A stretch of DNA of 64,000 nt from Halobellus clavatus (GCF_900107195.1 NZ_FNPB01000001.1:186001-250000); one strand, 5' to 3'. Counted from the stretch's first letter, positions 1 to 8,868 are shown. Notes: generated from the letters alone by a model not told the origin. Numbers and translations: made by a program.

Positions 1-128
1 TGATCCTGACGGCGATCGTCGTCGGCGTGAGCCTGACCGCGGTAGCACTCGCGCTCGTCGTCCGAATCTACGAGGCCTACGGGACGCTTGATGAGGACAC
101 CATTCGGGAGGTGCGCCTGAATGACTGA
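1..128 (+). CDS. mrpC: Mrp antiporter subunit C, C-terminal end (partial)
   Basis: Only the last 41 codons are inside the window; the reading frame begins upstream. The visible part is one hydrophobic helix rich in Ala, Val and Leu, followed by a short charged tail ending in VRLND. This is how NuoK-like MrpC/MnhC subunits of multi-subunit Na+/H+ antiporters end. Its stop (TGA at 126-128) overlaps the ATG of the next antiporter gene by 8 bp, as expected for a translationally coupled mrp operon. The assignment rests on the tail plus the context of three MrpD-like genes downstream. Confidence 0.75.
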   Translation, partial: ILTAIVVGVSLTAVALALVVRIYEAYGTLDEDTIREVRLND

Positions 129-1680
129 CGCGATCGCACTCTTGGTCGCCGTCCCGATCGTCTTCGCGCTGTTCCCCATCGCGTTCGGCGGCCGGTGGGA
201 GCATATGGGCTGGGGGACCGCCGCGCTCGGAGCGCTCGTCCACCTCGGGCTGTCGCTCACCGTCGCGGCGACGGTGCTCTCGGGCGGCCGGTTCACGTAC
301 GCCGTCGGCGGCTATACGCCCCCGTTCGGCATCGAACTGGTCGGCGACGGCGTGAGCGCGGTGCTCGTCGTGTTGACGTCGCTGGTGACCGTCGCGGTGG
401 TCGCCTACGCGCGGCGGGCGGGTCCGCACTCGAACACGTTCTACAGCGAACTACTGGTGCTCACCGCCGGCATCTCCGGGGTGTTCGTCACCGGCGACGT
501 GTTCAATCTGTACGTGTTCATCGAGATCACGGGGTTAGCGACGTACGCGCTGGTCGCGACCGGCCGCGGGCCAGCCGCGGCGCTTGCGAGCCTGAAGTAC
601 CTGCTCGTCGGAACGGTCGGCGCCTCGCTGTATCTGCTCGGCGTCGGCTACCTCTACGTCGCGACGGGGACGCTGAACATGGCGGATCTGGCCAGCCAAC
701 TCTCCTCGGTGGGGTACGGCTCGCCGCTCGTACTGACGGGCTTCGGGCTCATCGTCGTCGGTCTCGCGGTCAAGGCGGCGCTCTTTCCCCTCCACACCTG
801 GCAGCCCGGCGCGTACGCCGAGTCGCCAGACAGCGTCACCGCGTACATCTCGGCGCTCGTCTCCACCGCGGCCGCGTACGCACTGTTCCGGATCATATAC
901 GCGGTGTTCACTCCCGCCTTCGACGCCGCGGTCCCGTTCGCGCTCGACGCGCTGGTGATACTGGCGTCGGTGAGCGTCGTCGTCGGCTCCGTCCTGGCCG
1001 TCCTCCAGTCGGACCTCAAGCGGATGCTGGCGTACTCCTCGGTCGCACAGTTCGGCCTGATCGTCGCCGGGTTCGCCATCGCTAACGCGACGGCCGTGAC
1101 CGGCGGGTTGGTCCACCTGATCGGTCACGCAGTGATGAAGGCGGGACTGTTCGTCGGCGTCGGGGCACTCGCCGGCGTCGCGGGTGGGCGGACCGTGGAC
1201 GACTTCGCCGGCCTCGCCGAGCGCGCACCGCTCGTGAGCGCCGCCTTCGCCGTCCTCGCGTTCGCGCTGGTCGGCGTGCCGCCAGCGATCGGCTTCGCCG
1301 GCAAGTGGCACATCGTGCTCGGAGCGGTCGAGGGCGGCCGGTGGGGGGTCGCACTCGTCGCAGTCGTGAGCACGCTCCTGACGCTGGCGTACTTCGCGCG
1401 CGTCGTCGAGCGGATGTACTTCCGCGACGCGCCCGCGCCGGCTGAGGAATCCGTCGCTGCGGCCGCTGACGGTGGCGACGCGGAACTGGCGTCCGACGGC
1501 GGGAGCGACGGCGACGGTGACGCGTCCGGGGCGGCCTCGGACGCGGGAGCCGAACCCGAGACGATCTCGATGACCGCCCGGATCATCGTCGTCGGCGCGG
1601 CCGTCGCGGCGGTCGGCGTGGGTCTGGTCGCCACGGACCTGATTGCGGTCTTCGAACCGGTCCTGGAGGTGTACTTCTAG
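121..1680 (+). CDS. mrpD: Mrp-type Na+/H+ antiporter, MrpD/NuoN-like subunit (first of three)
   Basis: 519-residue polytopic membrane protein of the proton-translocating NuoL/M/N-MrpA/D family (complex-I antiporter domain). Conserved landmarks are visible: the Glu-containing helix FIEITGLATYAL near residue 130, the broken-helix segment PLHTWQPGAYAESPDSV near 223, DLKRMLAYSS near 299 and the lysine helix HAVMKAGLF near 335. The usual LP-x-AH of the 223 segment reads QPGAY here. A short Ala/Gly/Asp-rich hydrophilic loop (about residues 440-480) precedes the last helix. It would move H+ against Na+ in the cytoplasmic membrane as part of the Mrp complex. It overlaps mrpC by 8 bp, and its stop abuts the ATG of the next subunit. 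Confidence 0.88.
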   Translation: MTDAIALLVAVPIVFALFPIAFGGRWEHMGWGTAALGALVHLGLSLTVAATVLSGGRFTYAVGGYTPPFGIELVGDGVSAVLVVLTSLVTVAVVAYARRAGPHSNTFYSELLVLTAGISGVFVTGDVFNLYVFIEITGLATYALVATGRGPAAALASLKYLLVGTVGASLYLLGVGYLYVATGTLNMADLASQLSSVGYGSPLVLTGFGLIVVGLAVKAALFPLHTWQPGAYAESPDSVTAYISALVSTAAAYALFRIIYAVFTPAFDAAVPFALDALVILASVSVVVGSVLAVLQSDLKRMLAYSSVAQFGLIVAGFAIANATAVTGGLVHLIGHAVMKAGLFVGVGALAGVAGGRTVDDFAGLAERAPLVSAAFAVLAFALVGVPPAIGFAGKWHIVLGAVEGGRWGVALVAVVSTLLTLAYFARVVERMYFRDAPAPAEESVAAAADGGDAELASDGGSDGDGDASGAASDAGAEPETISMTARIIVVGAAVAAVGVGLVATDLIAVFEPVLEVYF

Positions 1681-3591
1681 ATGTCCGAAATAGCGTCTCT
1701 GAGGCCGCTTGCGGCGGTACTACTCCCCGCACTCGGCATTCTGGCGATCGTCGCATCGCAGCGTCGACCGAACATCCGAGAGGGATTCACCATCCTCACC
1801 GCGCTCGCAACCTTCGGGACGGTCGCGAGCCTCGTGCCGTCGGCGCTGTCCGGCGCGACGCACGTGTCCCGGCTGGGGACGTTCGTACCCGGCATCGAAC
1901 TCACGTTGCGCGCCGATCCGCTCGGGATGATCTTCGCGCTCCTCGCGAGCGCGCTGTGGCTCGTCACGAGCTTCTACAGCATCGGATATATGCGCGGCCT
2001 CGACGAGCACTCGCAGACCAGGTACTTCGCGGCGTTCGCGGGCAGCGTCGGCGCGGCACTCGGCGTCGCGTTCGCGTCGAACCTCGTCGCGCTGTATATC
2101 TTCTACGAACTGCTGACGGTCGCGACCTACCCGCTCGTCGCCCACGACGAGAGCGAGAAGGCGCGGGCCGCAGGTCGGAAGTACCTCACCTACACCTTCG
2201 GGGGCGGCGTCGCCGTCCTCGCGGGGACCGTCCTACTCTTCTGGACCACCGGAACGGTCGCGTTCACGCCCGGCGGCATCGCGGCCCTGGCGACGGCCGA
2301 TCCGGTCATCGCGCGGGCGGCCTTCGCGCTCCTGGCCGGCGGCTTCGGCGTGAAAGCGGCGCTCATCCCCGTCCACTCGTGGCTGCCGGACGCGATGGTC
2401 GCGCCGACGCCGGTCTCGGGGCTGCTGCACGCGGTGGCGGTCGTCAAGAGCGGCGTGTTCGGGATCGCGCGGGTCGTCCTCGACGTGTTCGGGCCCGAGA
2501 CGGTCGCCGACCTCGGCGTCGGTCTCCCGCTGGCGGCGGTCGCGGCGGTGACGATCCTCGTATCGAGCGTCATCGCGCTCCGACAGGACAACCTCAAACG
2601 CCGACTGGCGTACTCGACGATCAGCCAGTTGTCGTACATCGTGCTCGGACTCGGACTGCTCTCGCCGGCCGCGCTGATCGGCGGCCTGCTGCACATCCCC
2701 GCACACGCGTTTATGAAGCTCACCCTGTTCTTCTGTGCGGGTGCGATCCACGTCGAGACCCACACCGACGACATCAGCGAGATGGCCGGGATCGGAAAGC
2801 GGATGCCGCTCACGATGGCCGCCTTCGGCGTCGCGAGCGTCGGGATGGCCGGACTGCCGCTCGTCGCGGGGTTCGTGAGCAAGTGGTACCTCCTGATCGG
2901 CAGCCTCGACAACGGGACGGCGATCTTCGCCCTCGTCTTGCTCACGTCGGGCCTCCTGAACATCGGCTACTTCTGGCCGATCGTCTATCAGGCGTTCTTC
3001 CAGACGGCCGAGGACTCGGACGCCAAACCGCTCGTCGAGTTCCCGATCGGCGGAGCCCGTGTCCGCACAGACGGCGGCGAGCGAGCGGAGGACCGAGATG
3101 ACGACGCCGAGGAGGCGGCCGGCGAACCGGAGGCCGCCGAGGCCGCGGCCGGGGCGGGAGACGTCCCCATCGATACCGCCGAACCGGTCGACCCGGAGAT
3201 CGATCCGGACGTCACGCCCTCCGAGGAAGAGGGCGACGTCGAGATCGACGCCCGAATCGAGAGCGAAGGCCAGTACGCCGTCGACCGGAACCCCAGTGAT
3301 CACCTCCAAGAGGACGCGCCTGGTGCCGTCGACGGCGAGAGCGACGGCGAACGCGACGACGAGGACGAGGCCTCGCTGAGCGATGCCGGGAGCGACGGAC
3401 ACGCCGACGTCCACGGTGGCCCGTCCGGCTGGGAGCGCCGCGGCTTCGGCGAAGAGAGCACGTGGTTTATGCTCGGACCGATCAGCGTGGCGGCGGCCGG
3501 CGCCGTGGCGCTCGGGATCGCGCCGCAGGCGATGGTGTTCCTCGCGCTCGTCTATGAGGTCGTCGCGAACGCGACGGGGGTGGTGTTCTGA
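1681..3591 (+). CDS. mrpD: Mrp-type Na+/H+ antiporter, MrpD/NuoM-like subunit with acidic insert
   Basis: 636-residue membrane protein of the same proton-translocating family. Landmarks: YELLTVATYPL near residue 142, IPVHSWLPDAMVAPTPVSG near 229 (canonical W-LP-D-A), NLKRRLAYSTISQL near 303 and HAFMKLTLFF near 342. Between about residues 460 and 590, before the last two hydrophobic segments, there is a roughly 130-residue insert made mostly of Asp, Glu, Gly and Ala, which should be cytoplasmic or external rather than membrane-embedded. The ATG directly follows the upstream TAG, and the stop TGA shares one base with the next ATG, so the three subunits are probably translated together. The functional assignment is firm at family level; which cation is exported cannot be read from sequence. 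Confidence 0.88.
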   Translation: MSEIASLRPLAAVLLPALGILAIVASQRRPNIREGFTILTALATFGTVASLVPSALSGATHVSRLGTFVPGIELTLRADPLGMIFALLASALWLVTSFYSIGYMRGLDEHSQTRYFAAFAGSVGAALGVAFASNLVALYIFYELLTVATYPLVAHDESEKARAAGRKYLTYTFGGGVAVLAGTVLLFWTTGTVAFTPGGIAALATADPVIARAAFALLAGGFGVKAALIPVHSWLPDAMVAPTPVSGLLHAVAVVKSGVFGIARVVLDVFGPETVADLGVGLPLAAVAAVTILVSSVIALRQDNLKRRLAYSTISQLSYIVLGLGLLSPAALIGGLLHIPAHAFMKLTLFFCAGAIHVETHTDDISEMAGIGKRMPLTMAAFGVASVGMAGLPLVAGFVSKWYLLIGSLDNGTAIFALVLLTSGLLNIGYFWPIVYQAFFQTAEDSDAKPLVEFPIGGARVRTDGGERAEDRDDDAEEAAGEPEAAEAAAGAGDVPIDTAEPVDPEIDPDVTPSEEEGDVEIDARIESEGQYAVDRNPSDHLQEDAPGAVDGESDGERDDEDEASLSDAGSDGHADVHGGPSGWERRGFGEESTWFMLGPISVAAAGAVALGIAPQAMVFLALVYEVVANATGVVF

Positions 3592-5417
3592 TGAGCGCCG
3601 CTGTCGCCCCGTTCGTGGCCGGCCTCGCCGCCAGAGCGACCGTCCTCGCCTCGGAGCCGTCGGTGTCGCTGCCGACGGCCGACGTCCCGACTGTCGTCCC
3701 GCCGGCGGCCGCGATCCTCGCAGTCGCGATCGTGCTGCCGGTCCTCTCGCGGAAACTCGGACACGCGCTCGGCGTCCTCGCGACCGGCGGCGTGTCCCTG
3801 TGGTCGCTCTTGGCTCCCGCCGGAGCGTACCTCGACGTGACGTTCCTCGGCTTCGACGCGCTGCTGTTCAACGTCGACGCGTTCTCGCGGCTGATGGGCG
3901 TCATCTTCGGGCTGATCGGAGCGGCCGCCGTGCTGTACTCGTACTCGTCCGACGCGAGCAACCGCCAGACCGCGTTCGCGCTCGGCTACGTCGGAACGAG
4001 CGTCGGCGCCGTCTTCGCCGGCGACTGGCTGACGATGATCTTCTTCTGGGAGCTGATGGCGGTCACGAGCACGCTCTTGGTCTGGGATTACGGCGGGGAG
4101 GCCGTCCGCGCCGGCTTCCGCTACGCCGTCTATCACGGCCTCGGCGGAAGCCTGCTGATGGCGGCGATCGTGTGGCACTACACCGAAGTCGGCTCGTTCC
4201 TGTTCAGCGCCAGCGACGGGATCGTCGCGGGCATCCCGGCCGCGTTGGCCGCGGTCGGGATCGGCGTCAACGTCGGGTTCGTGGGGCTGCACACCTGGCT
4301 GCCCGACACGTATCCGCGTCCGCACGTCGCCGCGAGCGTCTTCCTCTCGGTGTACACGACAAAGACGGGCGTGTACGGACTCGCGCGGGCCTTCCCCGAC
4401 GGCAACCTCGCGGTCGCGTATATGGGGGCCGCGATGGCGCTCGTCGGCGTCGTCTACGCCCTGCTGCAGAACGATATGCGCCGCCTGCTCTCGTATCACA
4501 TCCAGTCGCAGGTCGGTTATATGGTCGCGGGGGTGGGCGTCGGGACGGCGCTCGCGACCGCCGGTGCCTTCGCGCACGTGTTCAATCACATCCTCTACAA
4601 GGCGCTGCTCTTCATGACCGCGGGCGTCGTCATCTCACGAACGGGCAAGCAGAGCCTGAAGTACCTCGGCGGACTGGGTCGGGCGCTGCCGGTGACGGCG
4701 CTGGCTTTCACCGCCGCGGCGCTGTCGATCAGCGGCTTCCCCGGCTTCAACGGCTTCGTCAGCAAGGGGATGATCACGGCCGCGGCGCACAAAGAGCACC
4801 TCGACGGGATCTTCTACATCCTGCTCGCGGCGGGCGTGGGGACGTTTATGTCCTTCATCAAGTTCGGCTACTACGCCTTCCTCCGCGAGAGCGACAGCAC
4901 CTGGGCGATCCAGCGGTCGGTCACCGGCCAGCGGGTCGCGATGCTGGGAGTCGCCACGCTGTGTGTGCTGCTCGGCCTCTACCCCGACGCGCTGTTTGCA
5001 CTCCTCCCCGGCAGCACGGCCGACGCGCACCCGTTCACGCTGAGTCACCTCGGCGAGGGATTCCTGCTCGCGGCGCTGGGCGTCGTCGGCTTCGCCCTGC
5101 TGAAGACGCCGCTCTCGAAGATCGGCAACGGCATCGACGTCGACGTCGTGATCGAACCGGCGACCTTCTACGGGATGCGCGGTCTCGTCCGCGGGACCAC
5201 GGAACTGTTCGCGGCCGTCGATCGGGCAGTCGTGGCCGCCGCTTCGACGGCGCTGGCGGCCGCCGGCGACCCCTACGGCGCGATCCGCGGTCCGGCGGTC
5301 GCGCTACTGGGCAGTGAGGGCGAGTCGCTGCAGGACGGCGGCCTGCGTGCGACCATCGCGACGAGCGTCCTCCTCGTGGTCGTCGTCCTGGCGGCGACGC
5401 TGGTCGGCCTGCTGTAG
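3591..5417 (+). CDS. mrpD: Mrp-type Na+/H+ antiporter, MrpD/NuoL-like subunit (third)
   Basis: 608-residue polytopic protein with the antiporter-domain signatures FFWELMAVTSTLLVWD near residue 152, GLHTWLPDTYPRPHVAAS near 233, DMRRLLSYHIQSQVGYM near 294 and HVFNHILYKALLF near 329. About 14 hydrophobic segments are visible, ending in a final helix at 585-608. It overlaps the preceding gene by one base (TGATG). Three consecutive MrpD-like proteins are typical of haloarchaeal mrp loci, where they replace the large MrpA of bacteria. Together with MrpC and the subunits expected upstream it would form a membrane Na+/H+ exchanger for pH and sodium homeostasis. Confidence 0.88.
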   Translation: MSAAVAPFVAGLAARATVLASEPSVSLPTADVPTVVPPAAAILAVAIVLPVLSRKLGHALGVLATGGVSLWSLLAPAGAYLDVTFLGFDALLFNVDAFSRLMGVIFGLIGAAAVLYSYSSDASNRQTAFALGYVGTSVGAVFAGDWLTMIFFWELMAVTSTLLVWDYGGEAVRAGFRYAVYHGLGGSLLMAAIVWHYTEVGSFLFSASDGIVAGIPAALAAVGIGVNVGFVGLHTWLPDTYPRPHVAASVFLSVYTTKTGVYGLARAFPDGNLAVAYMGAAMALVGVVYALLQNDMRRLLSYHIQSQVGYMVAGVGVGTALATAGAFAHVFNHILYKALLFMTAGVVISRTGKQSLKYLGGLGRALPVTALAFTAAALSISGFPGFNGFVSKGMITAAAHKEHLDGIFYILLAAGVGTFMSFIKFGYYAFLRESDSTWAIQRSVTGQRVAMLGVATLCVLLGLYPDALFALLPGSTADAHPFTLSHLGEGFLLAALGVVGFALLKTPLSKIGNGIDVDVVIEPATFYGMRGLVRGTTELFAAVDRAVVAAASTALAAAGDPYGAIRGPAVALLGSEGESLQDGGLRATIATSVLLVVVVLAATLVGLL

Positions 5418-5483
5418 CGCCCGACCAGCGACCCCGATTGCGAACAGCGACGACGGTTTCTACAGACCCGTCGTAGTAGCGGT

Positions 5484-5681
5484 ATGCGTACGCTCACACC
5501 CAAAGAACTCCTCGCCGGCATATGGGTCGCCTCCGGGCTGGCACTGCGGGGTGGCGGCGGGGAATTCGTCGGGAGCGTCCTCGCGGCGGCGTTCATCGCG
5601 AGTGGGTTCGAGATCGGCCTCGGGGGACTCGTCGGCTTGGTCTACAAGGTCGCCGCGGATGCGAATCGGCAGGATTCCTGA
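5484..5681 (+). CDS. small membrane protein, unknown function
   Basis: 65-residue protein starting with ATG at 5484, 66 bp after the last antiporter gene and on the same strand. The first 15 residues are hydrophilic with one Lys and one Glu. Two hydrophobic stretches follow, broken by GGGGEF and by a Gly-rich turn, and it ends in a short charged tail. Codon use and composition match the neighbours. I do not recognise a family. Its position suggests co-transcription with the mrp operon as an accessory membrane peptide, but that is only a context argument. Confidence 0.55.
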   Translation: MRTLTPKELLAGIWVASGLALRGGGGEFVGSVLAAAFIASGFEIGLGGLVGLVYKVAADANRQDS

Positions 5682-5740
5682 CCGCAGCCCGTGCTGTGCC
5701 CGCCGCATACGCTCAACGACGGCTGCACAGCGCGATTCCG

Positions 5741-6901
5741 TTACTCGACGACGCCGGCTGCGAGTCGCTCCGCCACCGCCGCGCCGAGTTCGCGCTTCGA
5801 CCCGGAGAACTCGGAGACGGCCTCCTCGTCGACGAACAGCGTCCGCGTCGCGTCCGACCCCATCACGGAGGCGTCGTTGGCCACGACGAACGCCAGTCCC
5901 ACGCGGTCCAGGATGCTGCGCGCGGCCTCAGTCATCGCCCCGTCGTCGCCGGACGTCTCGGCTTTGAACCCGACAATCGGGAGGTCGGGGTGGGCTTCGC
6001 GCACGTCGTCGAGCAACTTCGGCGTCGGTTCGAGTTCGAGCGTCCGCCGTTCCCCCGAGCGGAGTTTCTCGCTCGCGGCCTCGACGGTGTAATCGGAAAT
6101 CGCCGCCGCAGAGACGACAGCGTCGGTGTCGCGGTCGGTGTGTGCGACCACCGCGTCGCGCATCTCCGCGGCGGACTCGACCGTGACGGTCTCGGCGTAG
6201 TGGACGTCGCCGCCGGGGTGGACGAGCGTCACGTCGGCCCCGCGGCAGTGACACGCCCTGGCGACCGCCCGTCCCGTCTTGCCGGATGCGCGGTTCGTGA
6301 GAATTCGGACGGGATCGATCGCCTCCGCGGTCGCGCCGGCCGTGACGACGACGTGGCTGTCGGCGAGCGTCTGTTCGGTCGTCGCCCGCGCGGTCGCGGT
6401 GACGATGGCCTCCTCGGTCGCGATCTTGGCTTTGCCCTCGTCGATTCGGGGATCGACGAAGTCGACGCCCCACGACTCGACGCGGTCGATCGCGTCGAGT
6501 ACGCCCGGATGGTCGTACATCGGTTCGTGCATCGCGGGGGCGATCACGACGGGAACGTCCGCGCCGAGCGCGGTCGTCGCACAGGTCGTCACGGGCGTGT
6601 CGTCGACCGCACCGGCGATCTTTCCGACCGTGTTGGCCGTCGCGGGAGCGAGCAGGAGCACGTCGGCCCAGCCCTCGCGGCCGCAGAGTTCGACGTGTTC
6701 GACACGGCCCGTGATCTCGGTCACGACCTCGTTCTCGGTCGCGAACTCGACCGCCCACGGGTGGATGATCCCCTGTGCGCTCTCGGTCATCACGCCGCGG
6801 ACCGTCGCCCCCTGCCGACGCAGCTCGTGAGCGAGTTCGACCACCTTCACGGCGGCGATGCTCCCCGAGATCCCGAGCGCGACGTTAACCCCGTCCAACA
6901 T
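5741..6901 (-). CDS. coaBC: bifunctional phosphopantothenoylcysteine decarboxylase / phosphopantothenate-cysteine ligase
   Basis: 386-residue CoaBC fusion of coenzyme A biosynthesis. The N-terminal flavoprotein (CoaC) half has GISGSIAAVK near residue 9, the active-site PATANT near 82 and the substrate-binding clamp PAMHEPMYDH near 121. The C-terminal CoaB half begins near residue 190 with TAGATAEAIDPVRILTNR and the ASGKTG motif. The ligase converts 4'-phosphopantothenate plus Cys to phosphopantothenoyl-Cys, and the decarboxylase gives 4'-phosphopantetheine. I chose the ATG at 6901 because the protein then starts with MLDGVNVALGISG, the usual beginning of the flavin fold; an in-frame ATG 36 bp upstream adds only polar residues. 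Confidence 0.93.
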   Translation of the reverse strand: MLDGVNVALGISGSIAAVKVVELAHELRRQGATVRGVMTESAQGIIHPWAVEFATENEVVTEITGRVEHVELCGREGWADVLLLAPATANTVGKIAGAVDDTPVTTCATTALGADVPVVIAPAMHEPMYDHPGVLDAIDRVESWGVDFVDPRIDEGKAKIATEEAIVTATARATTEQTLADSHVVVTAGATAEAIDPVRILTNRASGKTGRAVARACHCRGADVTLVHPGGDVHYAETVTVESAAEMRDAVVAHTDRDTDAVVSAAAISDYTVEAASEKLRSGERRTLELEPTPKLLDDVREAHPDLPIVGFKAETSGDDGAMTEAARSILDRVGLAFVVANDASVMGSDATRTLFVDEEAVSEFSGSKRELGAAVAERLAAGVVE

Positions 6902-6979
6902 CGGTCGATGGTTCGGGTGCGGCAGGTAAAACTCCACGTCTTTCGGCGACGGCGCGAGCCCGGGGCAGCGCGACGGACG

Positions 6980-7879
6980 TCAGCGATCGCGGTCGCGAGT
7001 GGGCACGGCCGGCATCCGTCGTTTGTGTGCGGTCGCCTCGTGCCGATCGAGGAGATCGGTGACAGTCGTCACGTCCACGCCGACGCGGGCCGCGACGGCG
7101 TCCGGCTCGAGCCCGGCGTCGACTCCGAGTTCGAGTATCGGGTCGATGACGTCGTAGGGTGCCCCGAGGTCGTCGGCGTCCACCTGGCCGGGACGGATCC
7201 CGGGGGTCGGTTCCTTGTCGAGGACGAAGTCCGGGACGTCGAGAGCCTCGGCCAGCTCTCGAACTTCGGTCTTGTACAGGTGGCCGATCGGAAGGAGGTC
7301 GGCCGCCCCGTCGCCGTGCTTCGTGAAGTACCCGAGGAGCCGCTCACTCCGGTTGGTCGTGCCACAGACCAGGCGGTCCGTCGCGTTGGCCGCAAAATAC
7401 GCGAGCATCATACGGAACCGGGCGATCGCGTTGCCGGCCGGGACAGGTTCGTCGTGGAACCCGAAACTGTCGGGGACGACCGAGCCGAAACGGGCGAACA
7501 GCGGCTGGAGGTGGACCGTGTCGTGATCGATGCCGAGTGCGTCGGCGAGCGCCTCCGCGTCGCGCGCGGCGGTGGCACCGAGTTTGGTGCACGGGAGGAT
7601 CAGCCCGTAGACCCGTTCGGGTCCCAGCGCATCCACCGCGAGAGCCGCGGTGACTGTCGAATCCAGCCCGCCACTCATATTGACCACGACGCCGCGGGCG
7701 TCGGCGTCCTCGACCGTCTCACGAACGACAGTCTCGATCCGCTGCCGGGCCACCTCGGGATCGACGATGGATGGAACCGCTGCCTGCTCTCCGTCGAGCG
7801 ACCCGTCGGTGGTCGAGAGACTGTCGGTGGACTCGGCGTCGGCCGCCCGCGACTCCGACGCAGTCGAAGAGTCGGTCAT
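6980..7879 (-). CDS. nadE: ammonia-dependent NAD+ synthetase
   Basis: 299-residue NadE. It adenylates nicotinate adenine dinucleotide and amidates it to NAD+. The ATP-pyrophosphatase loop SGGLDS lies near residue 70, followed by LPCTKLGATAARDAEALA, the substrate site CGTTNRSERLLGYFTKHGD and a C-terminal KRRMP tail seen in the family. No glutaminase domain is present, so ammonia is the expected nitrogen donor. The first 35 or so residues are an acidic, Ser-rich extension. The ATG at 7879 was preferred over an upstream in-frame Met at 8074, which would add 65 Cys/Arg-rich residues read from AT-rich non-coding DNA. It lies 78 bp upstream of coaBC on the same strand, so both cofactor genes may share a transcript. 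Confidence 0.92.
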   Translation of the reverse strand: MTDSSTASESRAADAESTDSLSTTDGSLDGEQAAVPSIVDPEVARQRIETVVRETVEDADARGVVVNMSGGLDSTVTAALAVDALGPERVYGLILPCTKLGATAARDAEALADALGIDHDTVHLQPLFARFGSVVPDSFGFHDEPVPAGNAIARFRMMLAYFAANATDRLVCGTTNRSERLLGYFTKHGDGAADLLPIGHLYKTEVRELAEALDVPDFVLDKEPTPGIRPGQVDADDLGAPYDVIDPILELGVDAGLEPDAVAARVGVDVTTVTDLLDRHEATAHKRRMPAVPTRDRDR

Positions 7880-8211
7880 CGCTCGCGGCCCCTCCGCGCA
7901 CCCGCGGAGCGATCGAACCACGGTGCCTGCGTCCGGCGGTCGATGCCAGCGTCGACACGAGCAAACATCACTGGTGGCGGTCAGCGGGCACGGTGTAAAT
8001 ACGCTTTGTACTGTTTGTTTAAGGAATACCCGAGAGACACAAGCCATACGCATAGTATTCGGTTTTGATAACAATATGTACGGTCTCTCGGTCGTATTTT
8101 CATACGAACCTCAATTACGCCCAAAACAGCGTTTGGAATCATATAATGTAAGGTATTTCCGCACTATAGACGAAGTATTTCGTTTTTCTCGGTTTTTGTT
8201 TTCTGTTTAAG

Positions 8212-8232
8212 GGATATAACGCCATTATATCC
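8212..8232. promoter_or_regulatory. perfect inverted repeat, candidate operator
   Basis: GGATATAA, five bases (CGCCA), then TTATATCC: an 8-bp perfect dyad ending 35 bp before the regulator's ATG and directly upstream of its TATA-like element. A dyad just upstream of the BRE/TATA region is where archaeal activators or autoregulators bind. The obvious candidate ligand is the winged-helix protein encoded next to it; that link is inference. Confidence 0.45.
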
Positions 8233-8237
8233 AAACA

Positions 8238-8243
8238 TTTATC
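8238..8243 (+). promoter_or_regulatory. TATA-like box of the winged-helix regulator gene
   Basis: TTTATC centred about 28 bp before the ATG at 8268, preceded by an A/C-rich BRE-like stretch. The spacing implies a leaderless or nearly leaderless transcript. Confidence 0.5.
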
Positions 8244-8267
8244 AAAATAGTTTCCTCACCATATACT

Positions 8268-8801
8268 ATGGCGATACCCGAGTTGACGTCGAGTCAGAAG
8301 CGGATTCTCCGGTCGCTGGTCGACTTATCGAGTGAAAGCGAACGCGCGGTCCGAGGCGAACTGATCGCCGAGGACATCGACCGCAATCCCGGAACGATCC
8401 GTAACCAGATGCAGAGCCTCCGGGCGCTCCAGTTAGTCGAAGGGATTCCGGGGCCGAAAGGCGGGTACAAACCGACCGCGAACGCGTACGAAGCGCTCGA
8501 CATCGAGGAGATGGACGAGGCCGCTCAGGTTCCGGTCGAGCGCAACGGCGGCGCGGTCGATGGCGTCAACGTCGAGGAGATCGACCTCGCGACCGTTCAC
8601 CACCCCGACCTGTGCCGCGCGGCGGTAACGTTCCGTGGATCGGTTCGACGGTTCTCCGAGAGCGACCGCGTGACGGTCGGGCCGACGCCCTCGACTGGCC
8701 TCCGCCTGTCGGGGACCGTCGACGCCGTGAAAGCCGACGAGAGCACGCTGATCCTCAGCGTCGGGCAGATGAACACGGCCGCAGAGCAGTCGGCGGGCTA
8801 A
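8268..8801 (+). CDS. winged-helix transcriptional regulator (Rrf2-like HTH)
   Basis: 177 residues. Residues 5-75 form a winged helix-turn-helix: SSQKRILRSLVDL, then a recognition-helix region NPGTIRNQMQSLRALQLVEG and a wing GPKGGYKPT. The arrangement with a Gly-rich wing recalls the Rrf2-like regulators annotated in many haloarchaea, but there is no Cys cluster, so no Fe-S sensing is suggested. Residues 95-170 form a second beta-rich domain of unknown ligand (VTVGPTPSTGLRLSGTVDAV). The gene is divergent from nadE across an AT-rich gap with a dyad, which fits autoregulation or control of the neighbour. Confidence 0.72.
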   Translation: MAIPELTSSQKRILRSLVDLSSESERAVRGELIAEDIDRNPGTIRNQMQSLRALQLVEGIPGPKGGYKPTANAYEALDIEEMDEAAQVPVERNGGAVDGVNVEEIDLATVHHPDLCRAAVTFRGSVRRFSESDRVTVGPTPSTGLRLSGTVDAVKADESTLILSVGQMNTAAEQSAG

Positions 8802-8837
8802 CGTCCCCCGCGAACTGCTGTGGGCCGAGCCGCGGGC

Positions 8838-8845
8838 GTTTAGTC
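8838..8845 (+). promoter_or_regulatory. TATA-like box of the gene at 8869
   Basis: GTTTAGTC lies 24-31 bp before the ATG at 8869, the spacing of a leaderless haloarchaeal promoter. Confidence 0.4.
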
Positions 8846-8868
8846 GTTCGCTCGCGTACGCGGCGGCG

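Larger units (their letters stand above)
7880..8267. promoter_or_regulatory. AT-rich intergenic region between divergent nadE and a regulator gene
   Basis: 388 bp without a credible gene, sharply poorer in G+C than its surroundings from about 7985 to 8267. It must hold the divergent promoters of nadE (minus) and the winged-helix gene (plus). Visible elements are two copies of GTTTAAGG-like sequence (near 8017 and 8205), several T-runs at 8177-8204, a perfect inverted repeat at 8212-8232 and a TATA-like TTTATC at 8238-8243. I see no stable RNA gene in it. Confidence 0.6.

Noticed and set aside
195-1085. Long Arg-rich open frames shadowing mrpD and many other genes on both strands
   Set aside because: They follow from high third-position GC and lack acidic composition, family motifs or credible starts; the real genes in other frames have clear homology signatures.
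7880-8267. AT-rich island as a horizontally acquired gene fragment
   Set aside because: Low G+C invites that reading, but no frame carries coding signal, and promoter-like elements and a dyad explain the region as regulatory.
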